Shown: positions 19,718 through 29,225, numbered from the stretch's first letter. The stretch is DNA of 64,000 nucleotides from Actinomycetospora sp. TBRC 11914 (GCF_012933465.1 NZ_JABBND010000010.1:62001-126000); one strand, 5' to 3'. Notes: generated by a model not told the origin, from the letters alone. Translations and numbers: made by a program.

Positions 19718-21871
19718 TCAGTTCGTCGTCGCGAGCGTGAGGGGCAGGACGGCCGACGCGCCGGCCCGGCGGAGCAGCAGCGCGGCGACCGTGAGCGTCC
19801 AGCCGGAGTCGGTGACGTCGTCGACGAGCAGCACCGGGCCGGTGGGGCCGAGCTCCGGCGGCACCGACAGCCGCCGGTACACCTCGGCGAGGCGCTGGGC
19901 GGAGTTCGGCGGTTCCGGCTCGGAGTCGTCCTCCGGGTCGGTGAACACCGGCGGAGCGGAGTCGGCCAGCGCCCCGAGCAGCGGCAGCCGCCCGATGGAG
20001 GCGATCCGCTGCGCGAAGCTCTCGACCAGCGCCGGGCGGGTCCGGCTCGGCAGCCACACCACGCCGGCCGGCCGCTCCGCCCAGTCCCACGCCTTGAGGA
20101 CCTCGACGGCGGCGTCGACCACCGCGTCGGGCGCCAGGTCGTCGGAGCGCAGCAGGGGACGCAGCCGCGGGCCCCACCCGACGTCGGTCAGCCGCCCGAT
20201 CGCCCGGCCCTCCTCGGCGGCCTCCTCCGGCTTGATCTTCCCCTTGAGCGGCACGTCGAGGGCGTCCATCCCGCTCGGCCACTGCTTGCGCGGCGCGAGG
20301 GGGACGCCGGGCCGGTCGAGCACCTCCTGGGCCCGGACCCGGACGTCCTCGCCGATCGTCGGGTCGTGGTGGTGGCCGGTGCAGTTGTCGCAGCGCCCGC
20401 ACGGGGCGGCGCCCGGGTCGTCGAGCTGGCGGCGCAGGAACTCCATCCGGCAGCCGTCGGTGGCGATGTAGTCGAGCATCGCCTGCTGCTCCGCGCGCCG
20501 GGCCTTCGCGAGGCCGGTGTAGCGGGCACCGTCGTACTCCCAGGGCTGCCCCGTCGCCTCCCAGCCGCCCTTGACCCGGCGGACCGCGCCGTCGGTGTCG
20601 AGGACCTTGAGCATCATCTCGAGGCGTCCCCGCGACAGTTCCACGCGCGGCTCGAGCGCCGCGGTCGACAGGGGGCGCCCGGCGTCGCCCAGCACCGAGA
20701 GCGCCACCCGCACCTGCGGCTCGGCGGGGAAGGCGAGCGAGGCGAAGTACGCCCAGATGTCGCGGTCCTCCGGCCCGGGGAGCAGCAGGACCTCGGCGCG
20801 CTCCACGCCGCGGCCCGCACGGCCGATCTGCTGGTAGTAGGCCACCGGCGACTGCGGGGCCCCGAGGTGCACGACGAACCCGAGGTCGGGCTTGTCGAAC
20901 CCCATCCCCAGCGCCGAGGTGGCCACCAGCGCCTTGACGCGGTTGGCCAGGAGGTCGTCCTCCGCCCGTTCGCGCTCGGCCGGGTCGGTCTTGCCGGTGT
21001 ACGCCGCCACGGCGTGCCCCCGCTCGCGCAGGAACGCGGCGAGCTCGTCGGCGGCCGACACCGTCAGCGTGTAGACGATGCCCGAGCCCGGCAGGTCGTC
21101 GAGGTGCTGGGCGAGCCACGCGAACCGGTCGGCGCCCTTCGGCAGGGCGAGGACCCCGAGGTGCAGGGAGTCGCGGTCGAGCTCGCCGCGCAGCACCAGG
21201 GCGCCGTCGCCCTGCCCGGACACGCCGAGCTGGTCGGCCACGTCGGTGGTCACGCGGTCGTTCGCCGTCGCCGTGGTCGCCAGGACCGGCACGCCCTCGG
21301 GGAGCTCGGAGATGAGGGTGCGCAGCCGGCGGTAGTCGGGCCGGAAGTCGTGCCCCCAGTCGGAGATGCAGTGCGCCTCGTCGACCACCAGCAGGCCCGC
21401 GGTGCGCGAGAGCTCGGGGAGCACCTGGTCGCGGAACTCCGGGTTGTTCAGCCGCTCGGGGCTGACCAGCAGGACGTCGACCTGGCCGGCACGCACCTGG
21501 TCGTACACGAGCTGCCAGTCGTCGGTGTTGGCCGAGTTGACCGTCACCGCGTGGATGCCGGCGCGCCCGGCCGCCTCGATCTGGTTGCGCATCAGGGCGA
21601 GCAGCGGGCTGACGATGACCGTCGGCCCCCGCCCGCGGGCGCGCAGCAGCGCGGTGGCGACGAAGTACACCGCCGACTTGCCCCACCCGGTGCGCTGCAC
21701 GACGAGCGCCCGCCGACCGTGGGCGACCAGCGCCTCGATCGCCCGCCACTGGTCCTCGCGCAGCGCCGCATCGGGGCCCGCGAGGTTGCGCAGGGTGGCC
21801 TCGGCGTCGTCGCGGAGTCGTTCGGCGTTGGGGTCGGTGGAGGCGCCGGGATCGGTCACGGCCGTCGTCAT
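19718..21871 (-). CDS. RecQ-family helicase fused to a C-terminal phosphoribosyltransferase-like domain
   Basis: 717 residues. The helicase core has TGWGKS (61-66), DEAHCISDWGHDFRP (about 164-178) and QIGRAGRG, followed by a Cys-rich zinc segment ending CGRCDNC. This defines an ATP-dependent 3'-5' DNA helicase. The last ~120 residues end in GPVLLVDDVTDSGWTLTVA, a PRPP-loop of the phosphoribosyltransferase/ComF type. This fusion is known in actinobacteria; the role of the PRTase part is unclear. The ATG at 21871 is preferred because the longer frame adds a low-complexity N-terminus. Confidence 0.88.
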   Translation of the reverse strand: MTTAVTDPGASTDPNAERLRDDAEATLRNLAGPDAALREDQWRAIEALVAHGRRALVVQRTGWGKSAVYFVATALLRARGRGPTVIVSPLLALMRNQIEAAGRAGIHAVTVNSANTDDWQLVYDQVRAGQVDVLLVSPERLNNPEFRDQVLPELSRTAGLLVVDEAHCISDWGHDFRPDYRRLRTLISELPEGVPVLATTATANDRVTTDVADQLGVSGQGDGALVLRGELDRDSLHLGVLALPKGADRFAWLAQHLDDLPGSGIVYTLTVSAADELAAFLRERGHAVAAYTGKTDPAERERAEDDLLANRVKALVATSALGMGFDKPDLGFVVHLGAPQSPVAYYQQIGRAGRGVERAEVLLLPGPEDRDIWAYFASLAFPAEPQVRVALSVLGDAGRPLSTAALEPRVELSRGRLEMMLKVLDTDGAVRRVKGGWEATGQPWEYDGARYTGLAKARRAEQQAMLDYIATDGCRMEFLRRQLDDPGAAPCGRCDNCTGHHHDPTIGEDVRVRAQEVLDRPGVPLAPRKQWPSGMDALDVPLKGKIKPEEAAEEGRAIGRLTDVGWGPRLRPLLRSDDLAPDAVVDAAVEVLKAWDWAERPAGVVWLPSRTRPALVESFAQRIASIGRLPLLGALADSAPPVFTDPEDDSEPEPPNSAQRLAEVYRRLSVPPELGPTGPVLLVDDVTDSGWTLTVAALLLRRAGASAVLPLTLATTN

Positions 21872-21977
21872 GGGTCCCACCGTGGCACAGCGGTCCGACA
21901 CCGTGGGCCGCCTCGGGACGGGACGGGGGCCGGCCGGCCGCTTGTGACCACGCTCACGGCGGACGGACGATGCCGGG

Positions 21978-22766
21978 ATGAGCACGGAGGTCCTCACCAC
22001 CGGGTGGGAGCCCGGGGTCCCCGCCGACGACACGATCACCCGGCGCTTCGTCCTCGCCTACGCCGACCGGATCGCGGCCATGGCGAGCCGCACCGGCGGC
22101 CGGCAGAAGTGGGTGGACGGGGCCCGCATGGCCGACCTGCGCTCGCCGTTCGGCTACGACAACGCCGTCGTCGTGACCCGCCCGCTCGCCGAGGCCGAGT
22201 GGCCCGGCCTCCTCGAGGCGGCCGGCGCGTTCTTCCCGCCGTCGCGGTGGTGGGTCGTGCTCTCGGTGTTCGCGACGCCGGACCTCACCGGCCTCGGCCT
22301 CGTCCGGGTCGGGCACCCGCCGCTCATGCTCCGGCCGCCCGGCCCCGTCCCGCCGCCGGCGCCCGGCCTGGAGGTCCGCGCCGTCACCGACGAGGCCACG
22401 CTCGCGGACTTCGGCTCGGTGCTCGTCGCGGCCTACGGGCTGGCCGACGTCGGCGTTCCCGCGATCGCCGACCTCGCCCTCGCGCGGTCGCTGCTGCACC
22501 TGCGCGTCGGCTACGTCGACGGGGTGCCGGTGGCGACGGCGGGCGCGGTGGTCCACCACGGGATCGTCGAGGTCGACTGGGTGGCGACGCTGCCCGGCCT
22601 GCGGCGGCGCGGCTACGGCGCCGCGGTCACGTCGGCGGTGGTGGACCTGGCGCCGGAGCTCCCGTCGGTCCTCGTCGCCAGCGACGACGGGCAGGGGGTG
22701 TACCGGCGGCTGGGCTACCTCGACCTGTTCCGCACGACGATGTGGGAGCACCCGCCGTCGTGGTGA
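21978..22766 (+). CDS. GNAT-family N-acetyltransferase
   Basis: 262 residues. The C-terminal half carries the acetyl-CoA motif WVATLPGLRRRGYGAAVTSAVV (split around residues 200-221) and the closing GVYRRLGYLDL. The N-terminal half is a divergent GNAT-like or family-specific domain. It presumably acetylates an amine on a small molecule or protein, with unknown substrate. It is divergent from recQ and convergent with a small membrane protein 9 bp away. Confidence 0.8.
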   Translation: MSTEVLTTGWEPGVPADDTITRRFVLAYADRIAAMASRTGGRQKWVDGARMADLRSPFGYDNAVVVTRPLAEAEWPGLLEAAGAFFPPSRWWVVLSVFATPDLTGLGLVRVGHPPLMLRPPGPVPPPAPGLEVRAVTDEATLADFGSVLVAAYGLADVGVPAIADLALARSLLHLRVGYVDGVPVATAGAVVHHGIVEVDWVATLPGLRRRGYGAAVTSAVVDLAPELPSVLVASDDGQGVYRRLGYLDLFRTTMWEHPPSW

Positions 22767-22775
22767 CCCCGACCG

Positions 22776-23033
22776 CTACGCGACCTCCTCCATCGCCTCG
22801 CCCAGCCGGCGGGCGCCCCGGTTGCTGCGGTCGGCGGCGAGCAGGTGCCCGGCGCCCATCACGAGCGCGATCGGCCACTCGAGCAGCCCGAGCACGCCCA
22901 GCGCGGCGATGCCGCCGACGAACACCAGGTCGGGGCGCGACAGCTCGATGCTGCCGAGCCCGGGAACGGGCACGCGGGTGGTCGGCGGGTCGTCGGGGTG
23001 CGCGGGAAGCGGCGGGGTGTCGGTGGTGGTCAT
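22776..23033 (-). CDS. Small membrane protein, unknown function
   Basis: 85 residues. A proline-rich hydrophilic N-terminus is followed by two hydrophobic stretches (LVFVGGIAALGVLGLLEWPIA and onward) and a basic then acidic tail. No family recognised. It is divergent from the MoxR/VWA operon. Confidence 0.55.
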   Translation of the reverse strand: MTTTDTPPLPAHPDDPPTTRVPVPGLGSIELSRPDLVFVGGIAALGVLGLLEWPIALVMGAGHLLAADRSNRGARRLGEAMEEVA

Positions 23034-23157
23034 CCGGTGGGGATGGGCGGTCGCGGCGCCGTCCACACCGCGGGTGGCGCGGGGATCCTGACGCGAGCTG
23101 TCAGCGGCGGCACGCGCCCGACGTCCCACAGCCCGGGACAGATGGACGATCAGCGGG

Positions 23158-23163
23158 CAGGAT
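23158..23163 (+). promoter_or_regulatory. -10 element of the MoxR gene (leaderless)
   Basis: CAGGAT, 8 nt before GTG 23172. It supports that start over an ATG at 23142. Confidence 0.35.
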
Positions 23164-23171
23164 GCGGTTCC

Positions 23172-24053
23172 GTGGGCAGCGACTCGACCGGCCGGGCGAC
23201 GTTCTTCGACTCCGTCGACGACGTCGTGACCCGGCTTGCCGACGTCGGGTACCTCGCCTCCACCGCCGTCGCGACCACCGTGTTCCTGGCCGACCGGCTC
23301 GGGAAGCCGCTGCTCGTGGAGGGCCCGGCGGGCGTCGGGAAGACCGAGCTGGCCCGCGCGGTCGCGGAGTCGACCGGGGCCGGGCTGGTCCGGCTGCAGT
23401 GCTACGAGGGCATCGACGAGGCCCGCGCGCTCTACGAGTGGAACCACGCCAAGCAGCTGCTGCGCATCCAGGCCAGCCAGGGAGAGACCTGGGACGACGC
23501 CCGCGACGACGTCTTCTCCGAGGAGTTCCTGCTCACCCGCCCGCTGCTCACCGCGATCCGGCGGGACTCCCCGACGGTGCTGCTCGTCGACGAGACCGAC
23601 AAGGCCGACGTCGAGGTGGAGGGCCTGCTCCTGGAGGTCCTCGGCGACTTCCAGGTCACCGTCCCCGAGCTCGGCACGATCACCGCCACCCAGCGCCCGT
23701 TCACGCTGCTGACCTCCAATGCGACCCGCGAGCTCTCCGAGGCGCTCAAGCGCCGGTGCCTGTTCCTGCACCTGGACTTCCCCGACGCCGAGCTGGAGCG
23801 CCGGATCGTCGCGGCCCGCGTCCCGCAGCTGGGCGAGGCGCTGGCCGAGGAGCTGGTGCGGATCATCGGGGTGCTGCGCGGGCTGGAGCTGCGCAAGGCG
23901 CCGTCGGTGTCGGAGACGATCGACTGGGCGCGCACGCTGGTCGCGCTCGGCCTCGACACCCTCGACGACGACGCCGTCCGGACCAGCCTCGGCGTCGTGC
24001 TCAAGCACCGCTCCGACCTGGTCAAGGCGTCCTCCGAGCTGCGTCTGAACTGA
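23172..24053 (+). CDS. MoxR-type AAA+ ATPase
   Basis: 293 residues. Walker A GPAGVGKT (51-58), Walker B LLVDETDKAD and a sensor region TSNATRELSEALKRRC identify a MoxR/CoxD-like chaperone ATPase. Such proteins work with the VWA protein encoded next to insert metal or remodel an enzyme complex. The next gene starts 4 nt after this stop. No client enzyme (CO dehydrogenase, methanol dehydrogenase, nitric oxide reductase) is adjacent. Confidence 0.88.
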   Translation: MGSDSTGRATFFDSVDDVVTRLADVGYLASTAVATTVFLADRLGKPLLVEGPAGVGKTELARAVAESTGAGLVRLQCYEGIDEARALYEWNHAKQLLRIQASQGETWDDARDDVFSEEFLLTRPLLTAIRRDSPTVLLVDETDKADVEVEGLLLEVLGDFQVTVPELGTITATQRPFTLLTSNATRELSEALKRRCLFLHLDFPDAELERRIVAARVPQLGEALAEELVRIIGVLRGLELRKAPSVSETIDWARTLVALGLDTLDDDAVRTSLGVVLKHRSDLVKASSELRLN

Positions 24054-24057
24054 GCGG

Positions 24058-25506
24058 ATGAGCACCCCCACGCGCGGCCTGCCCGCCCACCTCGTCGACT
24101 TCGTCCAGGCCCTGCGCGCCCACCACGTCGACGTCGGACCGGGCGAGACGGTCGACGCCGCGGCGGTCGTCGCCGAGCTCGACCTGCTGCGCCGCGACCA
24201 GCTGCGCGAGGGCCTCGCGGCCGCGCTGCTGCGCCGCTCCGGACAGCGGGCGACGTTCGACGCGCTGTTCGACCTGTGGTGGCCCCTGGGGCAGGGCGCC
24301 GCGCTCGGGGAGGTGGCGCTGCCCTACACCGACGACGGGTCGGTCGACGTCGACGCGCTGCGCGACCTGCTCGCCCAGCTCCTCGCCGACGGCGACACCG
24401 CGGCGCTCTCCGAGCTCGCCCGCGCCGTCGTGGACGGACTGGGCGCGCTCGGCGTCGGGAACGGCCGGGGCGCCGGGTCGGGCGGGTCCGGCTCCGGGCA
24501 GGACGGCGGTGGCGGATCCCCCTCGGGCTTCTCGTCCTACCAGGCGCTCAACAGCGTGCGGCCCGAGACGCTGCTCGCGCGGGTGCTCTCCGACCTGCGG
24601 GGACGTCGCGAGGGGGACGCCGAGAGCCCGTTCGCCGAGGAGGTCGCGCGCCGCGAGACACGCGCGCGGATCGCGGAGTTCCGCCGGATGGTGCAGGCCG
24701 AGACGGCGCGGCGCGGCTCGGAGATCCGCGGTCGGGAGGCGGCGGCGCGGACCGGGGTCCGGCGCCAGGCCGAGCAGACCGACTTCCTCTCCGCCGGCGC
24801 CGACACGCTGGCCGACCTGCGACGGCGGGTCGCCCCGCTGGGCCGCCACCTCGCCACGCGACTCGCCGCCCGCCGTCGTCGGGCCCACCGCGGACCGATC
24901 GACATGCGGCGCACCCTGCGCCGCTCGATGTCCACCGGCGGCGTGCCCGTCGAGCTGGTGCACCGCCGCCCGCGGCCGGGCCGCCCGGAACTGGTGCTGC
25001 TGTGCGACGTGTCCGGCTCCGTGGCCGGGTTCAGCCACTTCACGATGATGCTGGTCCAGGCGCTGCGCGAGCAGTTCTCCCGCATCCGGATCTTCTGCTT
25101 CGTCGACGGGTGCGTCGAGGTCACCGACCTGTTCACCCCGGGGGCGGACCTCGCGCAGGTGATGACCGAGGTGCACTCCCGGCCCGGGCTGGTCGCCTGG
25201 AGCGGGCACTCCGACTACGGCCGGGCGTTCGAGCGCTTCGCCGAGCGCTGGCCGGACGCGGTGACCGAGCGCAGCTCGCTGCTCGTGCTCGGCGACGCCC
25301 GCACCAACCACCAGGACCCGGCGCTCGGGGTGCTCTCCGGCATCGTCGGGCGCGCCCGGCACGCGCACTGGCTCAACCCGGAACCGCAGCGGCAGTGGGG
25401 GACCGGCGACTCCGCGGCCCGCGAGTACGGGCGGGTGATGCCGATGCACGAGTGCCGGACGGCGGCCCAGCTGGCGGGGGTCGTCGGCGGGCTGCTGCCC
25501 GTCTGA
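24058..25506 (+). CDS. CoxE-like VWA domain protein
   Basis: 482 residues. An N-terminal helical domain is followed by a Gly/Ser-rich linker near 140-160, a charged helical region, and a C-terminal von Willebrand A domain with MIDAS DVSGS at about Asp317. It is the partner of the upstream MoxR ATPase. Typical action is metal-dependent protein-protein contact during complex maturation. The operon ends before nadD, 13 nt downstream. Confidence 0.88.
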   Translation: MSTPTRGLPAHLVDFVQALRAHHVDVGPGETVDAAAVVAELDLLRRDQLREGLAAALLRRSGQRATFDALFDLWWPLGQGAALGEVALPYTDDGSVDVDALRDLLAQLLADGDTAALSELARAVVDGLGALGVGNGRGAGSGGSGSGQDGGGGSPSGFSSYQALNSVRPETLLARVLSDLRGRREGDAESPFAEEVARRETRARIAEFRRMVQAETARRGSEIRGREAAARTGVRRQAEQTDFLSAGADTLADLRRRVAPLGRHLATRLAARRRRAHRGPIDMRRTLRRSMSTGGVPVELVHRRPRPGRPELVLLCDVSGSVAGFSHFTMMLVQALREQFSRIRIFCFVDGCVEVTDLFTPGADLAQVMTEVHSRPGLVAWSGHSDYGRAFERFAERWPDAVTERSSLLVLGDARTNHQDPALGVLSGIVGRARHAHWLNPEPQRQWGTGDSAAREYGRVMPMHECRTAAQLAGVVGGLLPV

Positions 25507-25519
25507 GAGGAGGCTGGCG

Positions 25520-26155
25520 ATGACCACACAGCGTCGGCGGAGTCGGCGGATCGGTGTCATGGGCGGGACCTTCGACCCGATCCACCACGGGCACCTCGTC
25601 GCGGCGAGCGAGGCCGCGAGCCGGTTCTCCCTCGACGAGGTGGTGTTCGTCCCGACCGGCCAACCGTGGCAGAAGTCGAAGTCCGACGTCACCGCCGCCG
25701 AGGACCGCTACCTCATGACGGTGATCGCGACGGCGTCCAACCCGCGCTTCGGGGTCAGCCGGGTCGACGTCGACCGCGACGGGCCCACCTACACCGTCGA
25801 CACCCTGCACGACCTCGCCGCGATCTTCCCCGACGCCGAGCTGTACTTCATCACCGGCGCCGACGCCCTCGAGCAGATCCTCTCCTGGCATCGGGCGTCC
25901 GAGATGTTCGACGTCGCGCACTTCGTGGGGGTGACCCGGCCGGGCTTCACCCTGGACGCCAAGCACCTCCCGCAGGGGGCGGTCTCGCTGGTCGAGGTCC
26001 CCGCCATGGCGATCTCCTCGACCGACTGCCGCGCGCGCGTCGCCAAGGGGGAGCCGGTCTGGTACCTGGTGCCCGACGGCGTCGTGCAGTACATCGCCAA
26101 GCGGGGGCTCTACCGGGACGGCGTGAGCCCGTCGCGGCTCGAGCACCTGAGCTGA
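25520..26155 (+). CDS. nadD: Nicotinate-nucleotide adenylyltransferase
   Basis: 211 residues. It makes nicotinate adenine dinucleotide from NaMN and ATP in NAD synthesis. [12 protein letters not shown] at 15-26 holds the nucleotidyl-transfer histidines, and [10 protein letters not shown] near the C-terminus is the second ATP motif (usually ISST-x-IR). GAGAGGAGG precedes the ATG. In relatives nadD is followed by rsfS and gpgP; here about 3 kb with five other genes is inserted between them. Confidence 0.95.
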   Translation: MTTQRRRSRRIGVMGGTFDPIHHGHLVAASEAASRFSLDEVVFVPTGQPWQKSKSDVTAAEDRYLMTVIATASNPRFGVSRVDVDRDGPTYTVDTLHDLAAIFPDAELYFITGADALEQILSWHRASEMFDVAHFVGVTRPGFTLDAKHLPQGAVSLVEVPAMAISSTDCRARVAKGEPVWYLVPDGVVQYIAKRGLYRDGVSPSRLEHLS

Positions 26156-26748
26156 TGCCCGAGCAGCCCGAGCTGCTGGTGCCCGACGCGGCCGCGTGGC
26201 GGGCCTGGCTGGCGGCGAACCACACCGACCCGACGGGCGTCTGGCTGGTGCTCGCGAAGAAGGCGGCGCTCGCCCTCGCGGAGCCGCCGACCACGCTCAC
26301 CTACGACGAGGCCCTCGACGAGGCCCTGTGCCACGGCTGGATCGACGGGCAGACCCACCGTCGCGACGAGCTCACGATGTTCCAGCGGTACACCCCGCGG
26401 CGGGCGCGCAGCCCGTGGTCGGCCCGCAACGTCGGGCACGTCGCGCGGCTGGTGGCCGAGGGGCGGATGCAGCCGGCGGGGGCGGCCGAGGTGGAGCGGG
26501 CGAAGGCCGACGGGCGCTGGGACGCCGCCTACGCGGGGCCGGCGACGGCGGTCGTGCCCGACGACCTGGCGGCCGCGCTGGCCGCGTCGCCCGAGGCCGC
26601 GGCGATGTTCGAGCGGCTGACCAGCCAGAACCGGTACGCGATCCTGCACCGGCTCGGGCAGCTCAAGCGGGCGCAGACGCGGGAGCGCCGGATCGGGGAG
26701 TACGTCGCGATGCTCGGGCGCGGGGAGACGATCTACCCGCAGCGGTAG
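26155..26748 (+). CDS. YdeI/OmpD-associated family protein
   Basis: 197 residues with the family motifs YDEALDEALCHGWIDGQ near residues 56-72 and FTPRRARSPWSARN-like YTPRRARSPWSARN. The biochemical role is unknown; family members have been linked to bacteriocin tolerance. The ATG overlaps the nadD stop by one base, so the pair is coupled. Confidence 0.82.
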   Translation: MPEQPELLVPDAAAWRAWLAANHTDPTGVWLVLAKKAALALAEPPTTLTYDEALDEALCHGWIDGQTHRRDELTMFQRYTPRRARSPWSARNVGHVARLVAEGRMQPAGAAEVERAKADGRWDAAYAGPATAVVPDDLAAALAASPEAAAMFERLTSQNRYAILHRLGQLKRAQTRERRIGEYVAMLGRGETIYPQR

Positions 26749-26753
26749 GAGCC

Positions 26754-26883
26754 GGCGGCCACCGAGTGGACGTCCATGGCTGCCGGGGCAGCCGTGGGAG
26801 TCCACTCGCCGGTGGTGGTCGGCCCTGGCGGCCACCGAGTGGGCGCTCAGGGCTCCGGCGGCAGCCGTGGGAGTCCACTCAGC
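26754..26883. repeat. Repeat family B, locus 1 (two tandem units)
   Basis: Two ~57-bp units (26754-26810 and 26827-26883) begin GGCGGCCACCGAGTGG and end GCAGCCGTGGGAGTCCACTC. Each has complementary ends (GAGTGG with CCACTC). A third, inverted copy lies at about 50425-50474. They fill the gap between the YdeI gene and the NTF2-like gene. Confidence 0.75.
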
Positions 26884-26910
26884 GCGCGGCCGGCGACCAA
26901 GGAGCGCATG

Positions 26911-27312
26911 TCACCTCGGGGCCCCGGCGTGGTCCCGCGAGTCCACGATCAGCCCGTCGCGCACCCGGACGACGAACACGCAGGGGATGGTCGACGTCGT
27001 GCCGTGGCGCGTGACCGCGTAGTGGAAATCGGCGACGACGACCTCGGGGTCGGTGGTGCGGTGCACGACGACGTCGGCCGGCGCGAACCCGTCCGGCCGT
27101 CCCACCTGCGACTCGGCCGCCGCGAAGTGGGCCCGCAGGTCATCGCGGCTCCGGAGCGGCGGGATGGCCGGGTTCATGGGGTGCACGACGTGGGTCGGCT
27201 CGGCGTACAGGGCGACCAGGCGCTCGACCTGGGAGACGTCGCCGAGGACGAGCCGGCTCACCCCGTCCATGACGGCCCGGACGACGGCTTCGGGGGAGGA
27301 TGGCTCGACCAT
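26911..27312 (-). CDS. NTF2/SnoaL-like protein
   Basis: 133 residues with a cone-fold pattern: an N-terminal helix, VERLVALYAEPTHVVHPM, RDDLRAHFAAAE and the closing strand FVVRVRDGLIVDSRDHAG. Members include isomerases, hydrolases and binding proteins; the substrate is unknown. It is divergent from the TetR gene with palindromic operators between them, so it is the likely target of that repressor. Confidence 0.8.
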   Translation of the reverse strand: MVEPSSPEAVVRAVMDGVSRLVLGDVSQVERLVALYAEPTHVVHPMNPAIPPLRSRDDLRAHFAAAESQVGRPDGFAPADVVVHRTTDPEVVVADFHYAVTRHGTTSTIPCVFVVRVRDGLIVDSRDHAGAPR

Positions 27313-27322
27313 CGCGGACCTC

Positions 27323-27388
27323 GTTCCGTGGACGGAACCGGAGTGATGGCTCCGGTTGGCCGCCGAGACTAGCGGAGTCGTCGCTCCG
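27323..27388. promoter_or_regulatory. Cluster of three palindromic operator-like sites
   Basis: GTTCCG-TGGA-CGGAAC (27323-27338), AACCGGAG-TGATGG-CTCCGGTT (27336-27357) and CGGAG-TCGTCG-CTCCG (27373-27388). The last two share CGGAG-N6-CTCCG, with centres 34 bp apart. They lie between the divergent NTF2-like and TetR genes, as expected for a TetR operator. Confidence 0.65.
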
Positions 27389-27404
27389 TTTCCAGGGAGG
27401 TGCC

Positions 27405-27959
27405 GTGCGCGCGGACGCCGTCGCGAACCGTCGTCGGGTGCTGGCGGCCGCCCGGGAGGTGTTCGCCGAGCAGGGCGTGGAGGCCTCGACCGAGGAGATC
27501 GCGCGGCGGGCCGGGGTCGGCGCGGGCACCGTCTTCCGGCACTTCCCGACCAAGCGAGACCTCGTCGAGCACGCCCTCGTCGCCCATTTCGACGATCTGG
27601 CCGAGAGCGCCCGCGCCGCCGCCGGCGGGGACGACCCGGTCGCCGCGCTGGGCGGACTCGTCACCGAGATGGCCGAGCAGGCGCCGACGAAGCTCGCGAT
27701 GGCGGGGCACCTGCTCGACGACGGCGGGTTCGGCGAGGTGGTGGGCGAGGCGTCGGCGCGGGTCCGCGCGGTCGTCGCCGAGATCCTCGAGCGGGCGCGG
27801 GCGACCGGCCGGGTCCGTGACGACGTGGGCGTCGACGAGATCTACTTCCTGGTGCGCGGGGTCGCGCAGGCGCAGGCCTTCCTGCCCGTCGACCCCGAGG
27901 TGCGGCACCGCGCGGTGCGGGTGCTGGTGGACGGCCTGAGGTGGCCTCCGGCCCCGTGA
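27405..27959 (+). CDS. TetR-family transcriptional regulator
   Basis: 184 residues. The helix-turn-helix reads STEEIARRAGVGAGTVFRHFPTKRDL near residues 27-52 (split here by nothing but shown as IARRAGVGAGTVFRHFPTK). The C-terminal ligand domain resembles the AcrR/SbtR-type. The GTG at 27405 has GGAGG 5 nt upstream, although the frame stays open further up. It probably represses itself and the divergent NTF2-like gene through the CGGAG-N6-CTCCG sites. Confidence 0.85.
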   Translation: MRADAVANRRRVLAAAREVFAEQGVEASTEEIARRAGVGAGTVFRHFPTKRDLVEHALVAHFDDLAESARAAAGGDDPVAALGGLVTEMAEQAPTKLAMAGHLLDDGGFGEVVGEASARVRAVVAEILERARATGRVRDDVGVDEIYFLVRGVAQAQAFLPVDPEVRHRAVRVLVDGLRWPPAP

Positions 27960-27995
27960 GCAGAAAGTGTCGCTATACCGACCTTTTCTGCTCAC
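27956..27995. terminator. Bidirectional terminator between TetR and FIST genes
   Basis: GTGAGCAGAAA at 27956-27966 pairs perfectly with TTTCTGCTCAC at 27985-27995. Runs of A and T adjoin the stem, so both convergent genes could use it. The left arm overlaps the tetR stop codon. Confidence 0.75.
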
Positions 27996-28010
27996 GTGCG
28001 CGCAGCGCAC

Positions 28011-29213
28011 CTATTCGAACGCGAGCACCGACGCGGTGAAGCCGTGGAGGTGGTTCTTCGAGACCACCGGGCCGATCTCGCCGTCGGCGAAGAACCCGGC
28101 CACCCGGGGCGCCAACCCGCGGCGGACCGCGCGCACGTCGTGGCTCGCGCCGCCGTGGACGGAGTCGGGCTCGCCGAACATGATCCGCCCACGGCCGGTG
28201 CAGGTGAACAGCAGCGCCCCGCCGACCGGGCCGTCGTCGCCGCCCGCGGCCATGAGCGCGTCGAGGTCCTCACCCGCCGTCGTCGCGTCCCGCACGTGGA
28301 AGCGCACGGTGCGGCCGACCTCGACGACGTCGCCCACGGTCACCGTCCCGGTGTCCTCGTCGGCCCCGACGACGCCGCGGATGAGGAAGTCGCCCCGGCC
28401 GTGGGAGTCGGCGTACTCGTCGATCGCGACCCCGAGGTGCAGGCCCTGCAGGGCGAGCCGGCGGTCGGTCTCGGAGAGGTCGCGGAGGATCTCCTCGAGC
28501 TTGCGGTAGGCGGGCATCCCGGCCAGGGCGTGGAGCTCGGAGCCGCCGGCCGCGGTCACCGTCATCGTCGGGCCGATGGGGCGGCAGCCCTGGCTGACCA
28601 GCGTCCGCACCGCCACGTTCCCGCCGAGCAGCACCCCGATCGCCCCGCGCTCGTGGACCTCGCCGTCGAGGAAGAGCCGGGCGCCGCCCGGGGCCGGCCG
28701 GGCCGGCCCGAGCGCCGAGCTCCCGACGGGTGCGGTCGCCAGACCCCCGATCAGCGGCAGCCCGCCCAGCGCGGTGTCGGACTGCTCGACGAAGCCCTGT
28801 GCCGGGAAGGTGAACGGGTCCGCGAGGAGCACCGCCACCGCGTCGTCGTCGGCGGGCACCGGCATCCCGCCCACCGAGATCCCGCCCTCGCTGCGGGCGG
28901 CCTGCAGCCGGAACGGGGTGACGCGCACGTCGGGCAGCGTCGCCGCCCACACCGAGACCGCGGGGGTGTCCTCGACGCCGCGGCCGTCCCCGATGACCCC
29001 GGAGGCCCGGCACCCGAACGCCGTGGTCGCCCCCGCGACCTCCATGGCCCGCTGCCCCGCGCTCGCCGCGGTGTCGGGGTCGGGGTGGGACACGAAGACG
29101 CCGAGCAGGTCCGGACGGCGCCCGTGCAGCGGCGCGGTGGCGGCGGCGACCGCGGTCTCCGCCGCCGCGAGGAGGTCGGGTCCCTGGGCCAGTCCGTCGC
29201 CGAAGTCCGCCAT
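28011..29213 (-). CDS. FIST N/C-domain sensory protein
   Basis: 400 residues: an N-terminal FIST domain (LGVFVSHPD, TAFGCRASGVIGDGRG) followed by FIST_C with GVVGADEDTGTVTVGD and the closing FTCTGRGRIMFGEPD. FIST domains are small-ligand sensors. No output domain is fused. A CATACT -10 lies 6 nt before the ATG, so the mRNA is likely leaderless. Confidence 0.85.
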   Translation of the reverse strand: MADFGDGLAQGPDLLAAAETAVAAATAPLHGRRPDLLGVFVSHPDPDTAASAGQRAMEVAGATTAFGCRASGVIGDGRGVEDTPAVSVWAATLPDVRVTPFRLQAARSEGGISVGGMPVPADDDAVAVLLADPFTFPAQGFVEQSDTALGGLPLIGGLATAPVGSSALGPARPAPGGARLFLDGEVHERGAIGVLLGGNVAVRTLVSQGCRPIGPTMTVTAAGGSELHALAGMPAYRKLEEILRDLSETDRRLALQGLHLGVAIDEYADSHGRGDFLIRGVVGADEDTGTVTVGDVVEVGRTVRFHVRDATTAGEDLDALMAAGGDDGPVGGALLFTCTGRGRIMFGEPDSVHGGASHDVRAVRRGLAPRVAGFFADGEIGPVVSKNHLHGFTASVLAFE

Positions 29214-29219
29214 CCCCCG

Positions 29220-29225
29220 AGTATG
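29220..29225 (-). promoter_or_regulatory. -10 element of the FIST gene (leaderless)
   Basis: CATACT on the minus strand, 6 nt before the ATG at 29213. Confidence 0.45.

Noticed and set aside
26776-27372. Plus-strand frame across 26.78-27.37 kb
   Set aside because: It covers the family B repeats and the antisense of the NTF2-like gene; the product has no family features.
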